Shown here: positions 1-12,062 of the stretch, piece after piece
Numbering within the stretch: the first letter of the stretch is position 1
Layout: every line of letters starts with the position of its first letter
Source of the DNA: Siphonodentalium dalli
Taxonomy: Eukaryota; Mollusca; Scaphopoda; Gadilida; Siphonodentaliidae
Direction: 5' to 3'
Assembly: GCA_032622095.1 (NCBI GenBank)
Contig: CP136068.1
Coordinates: 158,481,465 to 158,545,464 of the forward strand
DNA length: 64,000 nucleotides
Position numbers and translations under genes: made by a program
The notes under the pieces: generated by a model
Database searches by the model: none
Seen by the model: the letters and a program-made list of their open reading frames with translations, nothing else
Told to the model about the DNA's origin: nothing

Positions 1-178
1 TTTTAATGGCGTTTTTGGTTGCGTCTGTCGACCCTTTTCTATAGATAACATATGATAGCTAACACGTAGTCTGGTGAACATCTCTCTTGCCGCTGGCGAT
101 CGAACGTGTCTGATGTAAGTGTCATAAGTGTCTTTGAACGTTCCGCAGTTTATTCGCACCATCTGGTCTGTCGTCTTC
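1..178. other. unassigned edge sequence
   Basis: No open frame, structured repeat or RNA gene is apparent in these bases before the 113-bp tandem repeat begins. Confidence 0.4.
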
Positions 179-495
179 GAGCCCCACAGCGCGGTGACCA
201 GACGACAATCAGCAGTACATTATTATGTTTGTTTGGGGATCCCTATGGGGTATATACAGCCCTGGCTAAGTAGTCCTGGTTGACCCATAGTGAGCCCCAC
301 AGCGCGGTGACCAGACGACAATCAGCAGTACATTATTATGTTTGTTTGGGGATCCCTATGGGGTATATACAGCCCTGGCTAAGTAGTCCTGGTTGACCCA
401 TAGCGAGCCCCACAGCGCGGTGACCAGACGACAATCAGCAGTACCTTATTATGTTTGTTTGGGGATCCCTGTGGGATATACTAGTATACCACCCC
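179..495. repeat. 113-bp tandem repeat, three copies
   Basis: Copies begin at 179, 292 and 405, each opening with GAGCCCCACAGCGCGGTGA and passing through a TGTTTGGGGATCCC motif. The first two are almost identical and the third diverges in its last third. A further copy lies at 2690 at the head of the second segmental duplicate. A decayed relative (GGAGCCCCACA ... TGTCTGGGGCTC) lies at about 59496-59575 inside another element, so the unit is probably the end of a dispersed element amplified here. Confidence 0.8.
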
Positions 496-2170
496 CGGTC
501 AAGTGGTCCTGCTAGCTAGTCTGTTGAGATATTGGTGGTCCTGCTGAATTGCTATGATGCTGGTAGGACAAACTGATGCTGTTACGAAGAAGTACCCTTA
601 TTGTTTCTAAAGCTCACAATGTCGCGGTGTTTGACAAATCGAGCGATTTTAGAAAAAAGACAGTGTCAATGTGAAACATTGGAACTGGTTCATTGACCAC
701 ATTGTGATGGTTACAGTTATGCCCTGTGCCAATGCATTCTCTTATATATGCGAGTCGACCATAGGTCGCCTCGCATATATAAGAGAATGCATTGGCCAAA
801 AACATTTCTTTTTTTAACACTTTTTACCATTTTTTCTTACATTCTTTAACAATTTTAGAATTTTGTCTTACATTTTAAAACAATTTTTATAATATTTTTC
901 TACATTCTTTGACAATTTTATAATTTTGTCTTACATTTTTTAACAATTTTTATAATATTTTTCTACATTCTTTGACAATTTTATCATTTTTAATATGTGT
1001 TAAGCCAATGCATTCTCTTATATATGCGAGGCGACCTATGGTCGACTCGCATATACAAGAGAATGCATTGGCACAGGGCCGTTCTGTTGGGTAAAGGGTT
1101 AAGAAAAATACATTGTTTGAAACATTCAAGAACATATACATTTTTTTGGAGAAAAAAAAAATAATGGTTGCGCTGGGTAAATAACCAGGCAAGATATTAC
1201 ATAATAAAACGAATAGCTGGCTCATACTAACCTTTAAACCTGTAAACCTTTCAATCTGATGTGGTTCGCCTTTATGTGACAAACTATTATCCACCACACG
1301 AGATCGTCGAATGGAACTATACTTTGCTGCGGATTATTTTAGCAGTGATGAGGTGAACACGCCACATCTGTCGCGGTGTTAGAAAAATATAACCACTAAT
1401 ATGCACGACATATCATCACGAAATGGCAGGACGAAACAGATAATATTATATGTTACCAAATGGTTATATCCAAATTGGCCGAGTTATGAGGCCGGGGACT
1501 GTCGTATTTGCCTCGGGTCGCAGACCGAAGGCCAATATATACGACAGACCGATGCCTCGATCATAAGTCGGTCAATGTGGAAACAACAAATTAATTTATG
1601 TAGTATTTTAAGTATTGATGAAGTATTTTAATATTAGCAATAACAAATGGTGTTGTTCGACCATAAGAAAATATTAAAATAACTATATCTTTGTGTGTTT
1701 TATTAAATTAACAATTATTCACAATGTCCAGTTCTTGTGTGTTTTGTGAAGCTTGAAGCGATTTCACATGCAGTAAGCCTACTCTCTCTTTCTTATGGGA
1801 ATGTAAGTTCTTCCATGTATAGTTGTCGTGTTTCTGTGTGTTGTTAATTGGGTAAAGTGGTAAAAAATTGGGTCGAGGAGTCCCAAAAATTACCAAAGGT
1901 AACATACATGCACTGTCTGAAAACAATCCCCTGGACCAACAAGGACATTCTCAAATTACTTATGGGTGGCTGTCTTTCTAAATGAAGATAATTATGAAAT
2001 TTCTGGAATCAATTAAGTTTCCTCTCATGATCTTCGGATATATGGACTTCTTCCTACATATCTGATATACATATATGATCTTCAGATATGTGGATTTGTC
2101 CCTACATCATTCCGGTTGTAACTAGCAATCTGATTGGCTACGACGCCAAGTTTAAATCACCATGTCCCCC
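405..2170. repeat. segmental duplication, copy A
   Basis: Bases 405-596 and 657-2170 match 2690-2873 and 3604-5048 almost base for base. The offset is 2875 bp over much of the block (for example 1401 with 4276, and 1708 with 4583). Homology stops abruptly after CCCCCGCCACC at about 2170. The two 60-80 codon open frames shared by the copies show no recognisable protein and are not called. Copy A keeps about 70 bp of AT-rich MITE interior that copy B lacks. Confidence 0.85.
676..1102. mobile_element. TTAACCCTTT-type MITE with two inverted hairpins (copy 1, 5' truncated)
   Basis: Two 69-bp hairpins lie at 728-796 and 1004-1072 in opposite orientation, separated by an AT-rich spacer made of repeated TTACATTCTTTRACAATTTT units. 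The right end reads GTTGGGTAAAGGGTTAA, the conserved terminus of this family. The left terminal repeat is missing; homology to full-length copies starts near the motif GGAACTGGTTCATTG. Full copies elsewhere in the window are 375-440 bp with TTAACCCTTTACCCAACA ends. TTAA plus a CCC start suggests a piggyBac-like non-autonomous element. No transposase is present. Confidence 0.75.
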
Positions 2171-2680
2171 GCCACCGCCACAAGGGTGCAAATATATATT
2201 TCAAGTATATTTTCCAAAGGGTCGGTGTAACTTTTTGTTTAAGGAATAACTCAGATTTAACAACCAAAATTACACTCTATATATGAAAACATCATATTAG
2301 TGGTATAAATTATAATTTGCAGTTACATTAGCTGGAAAAATAGCCATTGTAATGAGTACAACCTATTATTCAGTCTTAATTGTCAAATTCAGTGCCATTT
2401 TCTACCATGGAATCGCGGGTAACATTCACGTATAAGGTCTCCGCTGACCCAGTGCACCTCCATCCCTGAACCATATATTATTTCCGAGTCCGGAAAACTA
2501 TATTTGCACCCCATTCGGTTGAAATTCTGAAATGATTACCCAAGATTTCCACCCATTGAACGTCCCTGCATGACATTCCCAATTGTTGAGTATTTTGATG
2601 AGAATCGCCCCCGTCACAACATAATTTATATGCAAACCCTTATTTATCAAAGCCAATTTGTCTATGTTTATGAGCGAGCC
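1103..2680. other. no gene seen; unique part of the duplication and flank
   Basis: Only short frames (about 72-76 codons) occur, duplicated with the DNA and without recognisable domains. A short direct repeat (ATGATCTTCGGATAT / ATGATCTTCAGATAT) lies at about 2030-2095. I see no RNA gene or conserved coding exon. Confidence 0.4.
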
Positions 2681-2873
2681 CCACAGTGAGCCCCACAGCG
2701 CGGTGAGCAGACGACAATCAGCAGTACATTATTATGTTTGTTTGGGGAACCCTGTGGGATATATACACCCTGGCCAAGTGGTCCTGCTAGCTAGTCTGTT
2801 GTGATATTGGTGGTCCTGCTAAATTGCTATGATGCTGGTAGGGCAAACTGATGCTGTTACGAAGAAGTACATT

Positions 2874-3620
2874 AAAGACAGTGTCAATGTGAAACATTAA
2901 AGACAGTGTCAATATGAATCATTCAAGAACAAAGACAGTGTCAATATGAATCATTCAAGAACAAAGACAGTGTCAATATGAATCATTCAAGAACAAAGAC
3001 AGTGTCAATATGAATCATTCAAGAACAAAGACAGTGTCAATATGAATCATTCAAGAACAAAGACAGTGTCAATATGAATCATTCAAGAACAAAGACAGTG
3101 TCAATATGAATCATTCAAGCACAAAGACAGTGTCAATATGAATCATTCAAGAACAAAGACAGTGTCAATATGAATCATTCAAGAACAAAGACAGTGTCAA
3201 TATGAATCATTCAAGAACAAAGACAGTGTCAATATGAATCATTCAAGAACAAAGACAGTGTCAATATGAATCATTCAAGAACAAAGACAGTGTCAATATG
3301 AATCATTCAAGAACAAAGACAGTGTCAATATGAATCATTCAAGAACAAAGACAGTGTCAATATGAATCATTCAAGAACAAAGACAGTGTCAATATGAATC
3401 ATTCAAGAACAAAGACAGTGTCAATATGAATCATTCAAGAACAAAGACAGTGTCAATATGAATCATTCAAGAACAAAGACAGTGTCAATATGAATCATTC
3501 AAGAACAAAGACAGTGCCAATATGAATCATTCAAGAACAAAGACAGTGTCAATATGAATCATTCAAGAACAAAGACAGTGTCAATATGAATCATTCAAGA
3601 ACAAAGACAGTGTCAATATG
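2874..3620. repeat. 32-bp minisatellite, about 23 copies
   Basis: The unit AAAGACAGTGTCAATATGAA plus TCATTCAAGAAC repeats with a 32-bp period. It is nearly invariant; single substitutions include AAGCAC at about 3120 and GTGCCAAT at about 3515. The equivalent point in duplicate A has a single AGACAGTGTCAATGTGAAAC, so the array expanded after the duplication. The high identity suggests recent expansion. Confidence 0.9.
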
Positions 3621-3976
3621 AAACATTGGAACTGGTTCATTGACCACATTGTGATGGTTAGTTATGCCCTGTGCCAATGCATTCTCTTATATATGCGAGT
3701 CAACCATAGGTCGCCTCGCATATATAAGAGAATGCATTGGCCTAAAAAACACTTAACTTTTTACCATTTTTTCTTACATTCTTTAACAATTTTAGAATTT
3801 TGTCTTACATTTTTTAACAATTTTTATAATATTTTTCTACATTCTTTGACAATTTTATCATTTTTAATATGTGTTAAGCCAATGCATTCTCTTATATATG
3901 CGAGGCGACCTATGGTCGACTCGCATATACAAGAGAATGCATTGGCACAGGGCCGTTCTGTTGGGTAAAGGGTTAA
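3621..3976. mobile_element. TTAACCCTTT-type MITE with two inverted hairpins (copy 2)
   Basis: Hairpins lie at 3673-3741 and 3878-3946 and are reverse complements of each other in the loop. The right end is GGGTAAAGGGTTAA at 3963-3976. The 5' part is missing, as in copy 1, and its place is taken by the 32-bp array. Confidence 0.75.
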
Positions 3977-5294
3977 GAAAAATACATTGTTTGAAACATT
4001 CAAGAACATATACATTTTTTTGGAAGAAATAAATTAATGGTTGCGCTGGGTAAATAACCAGGCAAGATAATACATAAGAAAACAAATAGCTGGCTCATAC
4101 TAACCTTTAAACCTGTAAACCTTTCAATCTGATGGTTGGTTCGCCTTTATGTGACAAACTATTATCCACCACACGAGATCGTCGAATGGAACTATACTTT
4201 GCTGCGGATTATTTTAGCAGTGATGAGGTGAACATGCCACATCTGTCGCGGTGTTATGAATAATATACCACTAATATGCACGACATATCATCACGAAATG
4301 GCAGGACGAAACAGATAATATTATATGTTATCAAATGGTTATATCCAAATTGGCCGAGTTATGAGGCCGGGGACTGTCGTATTTGCCTCGGGTCGCAGAC
4401 CGAAGGCCAATATATACGACAGACCGATGCCTCGATCATAAGTCGGTCAATGTGGAAACAACAAATTAATTTATGTAGTATTTTAAGTATTGATGAAGTA
4501 TTTTAATATTAGCAATGACAAATGGTGTTGTTCGACCATAAGAAAATATTAAAATAACTATATCTTTGTGTGTTTTATTAAATTAACAATTATTCACAAT
4601 GTCCAGTTCTTGTGTGTTTTGTGAAGCTTGAAGCGATTTCACATGCAGTAAGCCTACTCTCTCTTTCTTATGGGAATGTAAGTTCTTCCATGTATAGTTG
4701 TCGTGTTTCTGTGTGTTGTTAATTGGGTAAAGTGGTAAAAAATTGGGTCGAGGAGTCCCAAAAATTACCAAAGGTAACATACATGCACTGTCTGAAAACA
4801 ATCCCCTGGACCAACAAGGACATTCTCAAATTACTTATGGGTGGCTGTCTTTCTAAATGAAGATAATTATGAAATTTCTGGAATCAATTAAGTTTCCTCT
4901 CATGATCTTCGGATATATGGACTTCTTCCTACATATCTGATATACATATATGATCTTCAGATATGTGGATTTGTCCCTACATCCATCCGGTTGTAACTAG
5001 CAATCTGATTGGCTACGACGCCAAGTTTAAATCACCATGTCCCCCGCCACCTTTGACAGCGGGGAACAAGAGAACGTGCGCGATACATCGAGGTATATGA
5101 GCACGTGAAACATCGGGGTATATGTATGACCCTTGAACTAGCAGTTTCCACCAATCGTGACGTTGCTCTTGCAATCGAAGAAAACAATTGGCTGCATGAA
5201 ATATTCAAGAATAGATACAGTTTAAACTATTTTTAAAATGGCTGCGATGGTGACTGATAGAAATATCCATCTTGCAACAACCAACACTCCGGTA

Positions 5295-5741
5295 TTAAAG
5301 GTGCTCAGTCCGATCATATACACTCCTAAATTACTATTTCTTTGGCTTCGGGGTCGAGGAACCCACCAATCAAAGCTCAGAGTGATCAGATATCGATTTT
5401 GAACTTTGTTATTTCTCGAGATGTGTAATAATATGTGGCCCAGAAACACGTGGTCAAACGGAGTGTATCGGACAAAATTGCGGATGCAGCTGGATAACTC
5501 TAAAATCAAGTAGTAATACGGTCAAATTTCGTGATACTTTAGTGATAATACGGCCATATTTTGTTGAACAAAATGTTAATAAATAATACGTTTTGGGAAA
5601 TTTGATACCATAGTTGACAGTGGTTAGCAATATTTTGTTGTAATAAATCGATTCTGATAACTGAAGAGTATTTTGAAGAAATGTTGTTGTTGTTGTATCT
5701 TGATGGTATGGGGACCGTCTGATCGGATTAAGTACCTTTAA
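5295..5741. mobile_element. MITE family 2 (TTAAAGRTRCWCAATCCGA ends), copy a
   Basis: The element starts TTAAAGGTGCTCAGTCCGA and ends TCGGATTAAGTACCTTTAA. The interior has the family landmarks: a GGAACCCACCAATCAAAG block, GATGGATAACTCTAAAATC, a TTAACC-like AAATAATACGTTTTG block and a (TTG)n run near 5685. About 450 bp, non-coding; open frames over it are chance. Confidence 0.7.
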
Positions 5742-6258
5742 CATATTTTGTAACATATATGCTTTTAAATGTTTTATACACATAATGACTTTTCCTCGAT
5801 TCGTTCTTATTAGCAAAACATCGCAAAAATGACAACTTTAGATAAAATAACGTTACTTGTTCTTAACGGCATCAGTTTGCTCTACCATCATCATAGCAAT
5901 TGACCCGCCAACATTATAGAAAATTAGCAGGACCACTTGGCCAGCAGGGGTGATAACTCTTTCATGCAAATGAGACAATGACTATTTATTGAAATGATCT
6001 GTATTGAAATGGTCCGCTTTGTCCTCCAAAGTGATACCATCATGATAATAGGCGACCATAACAGATGGTACGTTATAATCACCCATGGATTGATATCATC
6101 ACGAAGCTCTACGTGTACCTTTTGTTTGACAGGAATAGTAGTTCACTGGGTGATGACATACTTCAGCAACTGTCCGCCAACGGGATAACGCTGTTTTCAC
6201 CTACAGTCACAGTGCAAAAGGGTACAATTAAAGTGATGTATTTTGCGAAAAACTCTGC
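5742..6258. other. no gene seen; fragment of the 405-596 repeat
   Basis: At 5860-5945 the sequence is a decayed reverse complement of the segment at 500-590 and 2785-2870 (GCATCAGTTTGC ... AGCAGGACCACTTGGCC). The remainder shows no supported feature. Confidence 0.45.
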
Positions 6259-6327
6259 GCCAATGCATTCTCTTATATATGCGAGTCGACCATAGGTCGC
6301 CTCGCATATATAAGAGAATGCATTGGC
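6259..6327. repeat. solo 69-bp hairpin
   Basis: A near-perfect inverted repeat, GCCAATGCATTCTCTTATAT followed by GCGAG, a short loop and the complementary arm. It is the hairpin carried by the TTAACCCTTT MITEs but stands alone here. The arms pair over about 27 bp, and the loop contains TCGACCATAGGTCG. Confidence 0.85.
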
Positions 6328-7140
6328 TTAACAAATTGTATATTACTTTTTATTATTGTTAAAGTGATGTGAAACGTAAATTGAACCTCACAATTGAGTT
6401 CCCTGTGTCATTCTGTGGGAAGAGTGAATAAAATAACTCAGATACACGAAATCCCCCATCCTGAAGTCAGTTTGTACACATTATACGGCCATTCGGCTAA
6501 CTATTTATATTCATCAATCGTCCCGATTAATCTCACCATAATAACACGAAAATACAAACCGATGCGTTGTCTTGTGCAGTCACGGAAATGCCCGAGCACT
6601 TCCGACTCGATTGGGATTGAATCGGGTTTCGTTCTCAGAAATGGCTTCTAGGGAGGATGACCGTTCGCTGGAATAGCGTCATGCACATCAGAATATTAAA
6701 GCGAAAAACAAATTGACATCGCAATCGGTAGTCAATTCGACAGGGAAGGAATAGAAAGGGAATTGTTGCGTGAAATCACAAACGGAAGAACATTGGCCGA
6801 GTTAGTGGCAAAGATTATAATCGAACAGTGATCGAGAGGTAATAATTCCAAAATGTTACTATTTATAGAAAATTGTAAGCTTATTGACCGAATTTTTACA
6901 TCAATCTGGCCGCAAGCACAGTACCGTGCAGAAAGAGTTGTCTTACTTTTGTAACTCAAAACTGTTTAATTACATTATACCTGTACAATAGTACAAATAA
7001 TTGGTATTCAATATGCCAGTACAGAACATTTGTTAGCTCATTGGCCATGAAATGTTTTTAATGGCAAATTCTGTTGTCAAGCTTTAGTAAGCACTATTCA
7101 TTCTGATGGATGATAACTATAATGGAAAGCCTTTTTCACA
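6328..7140. other. no gene seen
   Basis: Only short frames without recognisable domains are present, and I see no RNA gene or structured repeat. Confidence 0.35.
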
Positions 7141-9300
7141 TGTATTAGCTAATTGCACATTAGCGTAAGTGAATTACAATTAAGCGTAATGTATTACACT
7201 CAGGTGTAATGAACACATATAAAGCGTACTTCACTTACGCTTAACCGTATGATGTAGATAAAGCATTACTCCTATGAGTAATAGAATTATGACTAGTGTG
7301 CTTAAGCGTAATTGATTAAAGTGTGCTTAAGCGTAATTGATTTACGCTTAAGCTCACTGGTCATTTATTTTCATTGATAGATTAATTACACTTAATCATA
7401 AATGAATTATGCTTAAGCGATTATACGAGAAGCCGTTTACACATTTATTCTGATTCTGCTTAATCGCAAATCATTTACGCTTAAGTGTAAATCATTTGCA
7501 CTTAAGAGCAAATCATTTATACTTAAATACAAATCATATGCGCTTTAGCGGAAATAGTATGGGAGGCCCTTTTCACATTTATTATTTATTTGCGCTTTAA
7601 ATAAGCGCAAATATTTGTGCTTAAGCATAAATCATTAAGCGCAAATATTTGTGCTTAAGCGTAAATCATTTGCGCTTAAGCACAAATATGTGTCTATCAA
7701 TTTATTTGCGCTTAAGCGCAAATACCTAACACTCCATTACATCCCTCTGATGTGAATGATTGAGTCCATCTCATATTATATTAGCATGGGCCCATAGTAA
7801 TAGCCCCATACAGACTCGAAGTTGAAGAAAAAACATATTTCCATATGCATATCAGCATCTCTGTCCCTGGTGTCCCAAGATTTGGTGCCTCACTCCCAGA
7901 GCTCATGTATATTTTATTATCTCCTGCACAGATATATACCATTTCCATGGCCATAAATAGGGAATTAGGGGTTACTGGGGTTTGCTTCCCTCATATGGTG
8001 TACTCATTGACTTGAAGTTGGGGAAAAACCCCTATTTTCATAATATCAGCATCCCTGTCCCCAAGAATTTGTGTCGCCATCCCAGAGATATAGTATATTT
8101 TATAAAAGAGACATATCCTACACAGATCTATATCATTTCCATGGTCATAAAACAGATCTTGGGGTTTCTGGGGGATTGTTTCCCTCATATGGTGGGGCTA
8201 TATCAACTTTAGTGATGTGTTTAGGCCTGTGCCATGTAAAATTAATTCAGGGGGGATCATTGCATATTGATTTTTATTTGCGCTTAAGTGCAAATGATTT
8301 GCGCTTAAGCGCAAATATGATCTATTTGCTTAATTGCAAATGATAGAGGTTATTTGCGCTTAAGCGTAAATAAATAATAAATGTGAAAAGGGCCTCCCAT
8401 ATAATAGATCACATTTATGGCAATTTTATGCTAAAGCGCAAATATATTATTAGACACATATTTTTTGCGCTTGAGCGCAATTGATTTACACTAATAAATA
8501 ATATATTTGAAAAGGCTGTCTCCCATGCGATTTCCTCTAAACTCAAATTTACTCTGGCAATAAGACATCAATCAAACATCGGTTTAGACTCCCCCATATA
8601 CTATGAGATGGACTCAATTATTCAGACAGAGGAAATCAGTTGGAGTTAGGTATTTGCTTAAGCATTATTCATATTAATTATGCTTAAGTGTAAATGAGTT
8701 CCGCGCTTAAGCGTAAATGAAGTACGCTTAAACGTAATTCATATACACTCTCATTGAACTCCCCTCAAGCTGAAATGGATGCAACCGCATTACTAATGCC
8801 AGTAACCTACATCAGGTTATACCAATATACATGAGGTATATGGGGAGCCAAATTAACATTTAATAAATAATAGAGCTTAAGCGATATAATTGAGCTTAAG
8901 CGATATAATAAGGGAAGATATAATTGCGATTAAGTTCAATAAGGAAATATCTAATTGCGCTTAGCACAATAAGGAATATCTTATTGCACTTAAGCACAAA
9001 AAGGAATATCGTATTGCACTTAAGCGCAATAAGGAATCTCTAAGCGCAATAAGGAATCTTCTTAGAAATATTCTTATTGCACTTAAGTGTAATTAGAGAT
9101 TCCTTGATTGGGGGGGGGGGGGGGGGCTTTAGCTCAATTATTTATTAAATGTTAATTTGGCTTCCTCCCATAGAGGTGAGATAGCTGATGAACCCAATTA
9201 CACTCAAGCGTAATTCAAATGTATTACGCTGATCGTAAGTTAATTATGCTTAAGCATAAATAATTTATGCTTAAGTGTAATTAGCTACTATAAAGTGAAT
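7141..9300. repeat. field of CTTAAG-centred short palindromes
   Basis: Dozens of degenerate copies of a palindromic word with core CGCTTAAGCG, usually flanked as TTTGCGCTTAAGCGCAAAT, are scattered over about 2.1 kb with irregular spacing. Opposed copies of GGGAGGCCCTTTTCACATTT (about 7561) and its complement (about 8381) show the field contains a large inverted repeat. A 17-base G run lies at about 9110. No protein or RNA gene is visible. It may be one large palindromic element or several nested ones. Confidence 0.75.
7805..8205. repeat. direct duplication of about 195 bp inside the palindrome field
   Basis: Two diverged copies (about 7805-7995 and 8010-8205) share in order CGAAGTTGAAGAAAAA / TTGAAGTTGGGGAAAA, ATATCAGCATC, CCCAGAG, ATTTCCATGG and TTCCCTCATATGGTG. 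Open frames crossing them are not conserved between copies. Confidence 0.7.
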
Positions 9301-10300
9301 CTGGGATAAGGGGAGTACTCTAAATTGTTCTTTCGACCAGCTGTTTCTACCAATTAAAAAAAATTCTCATTTATTTTGAAACTAATGAAAGACAATGGTA
9401 TATTTTTTTACTAGTAATATTCATTATAAACTTGTACAAATCTGAAAACAAACAAAATTTTAATATTTAAGAAATTTAGAGTTCCCTCTCTTACAGCAGC
9501 AACCACTATGCCAGGAAGACCAATCGATCTAGTTCAGCCCGATTGGGCTATTATAATTTATAGATCGATCGGTGGTTCATGCACTCTCTGCGTTTGAAAT
9601 ATTGCTAATAATTTCCATTTACATAAGTCAATAATGCCATTGCAGATAACTTCATCTTAAATTCGACCAAATGTGTTGACGTTTGATAAGAAGGGCAGGA
9701 ATTCCCCGATTTGTTTATTTTCAATCGACGAGAAGCATGACGACCTGGATCAGCTGATCGGTTCGGAGGTGTGCCAATCGTATTTTGCATGCTGTGCACG
9801 AATACCCATTCACGCCTAAATTTGCAAACAATCCATATATAACATATACACAGGGTGTACACTTTGTTAGTTGCCAATTAATTCTCGACATTTCAATTAG
9901 AAAACATGAGATATCGATGCAAAAATCAAGACATAATCACATTATCTAGTTTGTGTTTTGTTGAATCTACTTTCGGTTATCGACATGTCGGCTATTGTTT
10001 TGGCTGTTCTCTTAACCGTGCGTGCCAGCCGATCGTCGTTTTTCGGGCGGTTCCGATTTCTTCCGAATATAATTCCATGACCTCCACGCGATGATTCGCG
10101 CCGAAAATGTGGTTGTATCTGAGAAGATTTCTTACTCTGACCGCAGTTTTCAACAATTTAATACGGGGCGAATACCGCATCAATAATATGCAACCTTGGG
10201 GTTTTATTTCTAGTTTTTTATGACCTTTCTTATGGTATATCGGATACAGTTCTGTCTGACATGAAATATATACCCACCGGGAGTGAAGCTAATGACTTTA
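9301..10300. other. no gene seen
   Basis: Ordinary AT-rich sequence. Short frames on both strands lack domains or flanking splice signals that I would trust. Confidence 0.35.
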
Positions 10301-10465
10301 AAGTATGTAAGAAAAATGAAAAAAAAATGACAAAATATTGTTTAAAAATGTAAGAAATAATGTTTAAAATGATAAAATTGTTAAAGAATGTAAGAAAAAA
10401 TAATAAACATTGTTAAAGAATATAAGAAAAATGATAAAAAAAAATGATAAAATTGTACTACCAAG
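10301..10465. repeat. AT-rich minisatellite of MITE-spacer type
   Basis: Repeated AAAGAATGTAAGAAAAAATG units about 28-32 bp apart. The same words form the spacer of the two-hairpin MITEs and the AT-rich stretches at 36453-37620, so this is probably a relic of one. Confidence 0.65.
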
Positions 10466-10590
10466 CCGAAAGGCAGAGTTCAGTCCCCCTCTGACCGCTG
10501 CCATAAAACAGATGGTACGTTATAATCACCTTCGGGGTGGAGATGGACACGTTGCCACCTTGGACACCGGAATACCATCACATAAGAAAT

Positions 10591-10731
10591 GAACGGCGGT
10601 TTCAATTTGGTCATGGGATTTTGAACGCGAGAAAAATTCAGCAAACTGCATGAACCCCGAAGGGGTTCATGCGGAGTTTGCTGATTTTTTATCGCGGTCA
10701 AAACCCATGACCACGTTGAATCCGCCGTTTA
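10591..10731. repeat. long imperfect hairpin
   Basis: An inverted repeat with arms of about 65 bp: AACGGCGGTTTCAA ... GTCATGGG on the left, CCCATGAC ... TTGAATCCGCCGTT on the right. The centre is a strong stem, GAACCCCGAAGGGGTTC. It is MITE-like and non-coding. Confidence 0.8.
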
Positions 10732-11151
10732 TTATTTATATTTATATACTTACGCTCATTAAAACACTTCTCCAAATATGTCCGTTATTTCGTCAAAAAC
10801 ACTTTTTCAAATATCTCCGTTATTTCGTTTATAAAAATAATTTCCTATTTCTATATTTCGCTCTATATTTCGCCCTATTTCGCTGTATTTTCATATTTCG
10901 CTTTTTCGTTGTATTTCATATTTCGATAATTCGCTATATTTGACATATTATGGGATATGGGATTATATGATAACCAACATTCTGATAGTCAATCGAACAT
11001 CTCGTGCCACCCGTGCTCGCGATTAGATGCCACTAGCCATCCAATCGTGAACCTCGATTACATATTGTTTGCTATAAAATTCTTGGCGTATTGGCTGACT
11101 AGATACTCAAGCAGTCGGTAATGTCCGACAATCCCCGGTGATTTCCGGGAC
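10732..11151. other. no gene seen; TTTCG-rich low complexity
   Basis: Between about 10780 and 10930 the words TATTTCG and ATTTCGCT recur at short intervals. Nothing coding is recognised. Confidence 0.4.
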
Positions 11152-11224
11152 CAATGTGTTCATAAACCTATGAACGACATTGAAAGTGACGTCACGTTAC
11201 GTTCATAGGTTTATGAACGCATTG
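11152..11224. repeat. short hairpin element
   Basis: The left arm, CAATGTGTTCATAAACCTAT followed by GAACG, pairs with the right arm CGTTCATAGGTTTATGAACG plus CATTG. The loop is about 23 bp and contains TGACGTCA. Confidence 0.8.
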
Positions 11225-11440
11225 AATAAGGGGGCGTGTCTACCGTAACGCTATGGGGAAATCGGAAGAGATATCAGGTGTATGTAAATATATCATCATG
11301 AAGCTCTATGTTTGCCAGGAATAGTAGTTCACTGGATGATGACATACTTCCCGTCAACGGGATGACGCTGTCCTCACCGACAGTCACAGCTCGTGCTGAA
11401 GGGTAGTCGAAGTACAACATAGCTGAAAGACAGAGTACAG

Positions 11441-11882
11441 GTTACACTGGTGTAACTGTTTTCCAGTGGCATCAGTGCTAACGTTTTTGCGTATACTGTT
11501 GGCAATATAAATATTGGGTCCAAAATTTACTTTAAATCTGAAAAATTGACATTTGGGGAAACTTTTTACGCAAAAAAAATCATGTCCGTCTAGCAGGGAA
11601 TTCGCCTTTAAATATTGTGTTTTTATAACTAGTGTGAGAACCGCATAAAAAAAATACTGTCATATTTTAGACCACACCAACAAATTTAAACTTCACTACA
11701 AAGGGTTAATTCCCGTGCCAATGGCTATTTGACCTATGGGAAATCATAGGGAGGATGTGTGATGAATTTTTGTATGCAAAAAGCACACAAGGCTATTGAC
11801 CAATCAGGGCCCATTGTCTATTTTATTCTCTCCTATATATCCGCTAGATGTCACTCCGAACCCTATTTACACCAGTATAACC
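11441..11882. mobile_element. MITE with GGTTACACTGGTGTAA-type ends and a visible empty site
   Basis: Terminal inverted repeats GTTACACTGGTGTAA and TTACACCAGTATAAC bound 442 bp. Immediate flanks TACAG (11436-11440) and TTCAG (11883-11887) look like a 5-bp target duplication. A related unoccupied locus lies at 10474-10503, where CAGAGTTCAG runs directly into a CCTCTGACCGCTGCC block; here the same two blocks flank the element. Interior non-coding. Confidence 0.75.
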
Positions 11883-11963
11883 TTCAGACCCTCTCTGACC
11901 GCTGCCATCGTGTACATTTTCGTAAATTAATCTAATATTTGCTTTCATTTTTTTGGTTTGATA

Positions 11964-12051
11964 GTTACAATTCATTCTGGCTATATCTAGACAATTTTCA
12001 ATTGAATATGGACATTTCGGTTTCTCAGAATAATGCAGAATGAATTGTAAC
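11964..12051. mobile_element. 88-bp mini inverted-repeat element, copy 1
   Basis: Ends GTTACAATTCATTCTG and CAGAATGAATTGTAAC are inverted. A second copy at 26390-26477 shares the interior words (TCTGGACAATTT, GAATATGGACA, TTTCTCAGAATAATGCAGAA). Confidence 0.8.
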
Positions 12052-12062
12052 CGACATAAGTC

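Larger units (their letters stand above)
2690..5048. repeat. segmental duplication, copy B (expanded)
   Basis: This is the second copy of the 405-2170 block. It differs mainly by the 32-bp array inserted at 2874-3620 and by a deletion of about 70 bp in the MITE spacer. The right breakpoint follows CCCCCGCCACC at about 5048, after which the sequence differs from copy A. Confidence 0.85.

Noticed and set aside
1401-1926. Duplicated 72-76 codon frames conserved between 1401-1926 and 4276-4801
   Set aside because: Conservation reflects recent DNA duplication, not selection; no domain, splice signal or codon bias.
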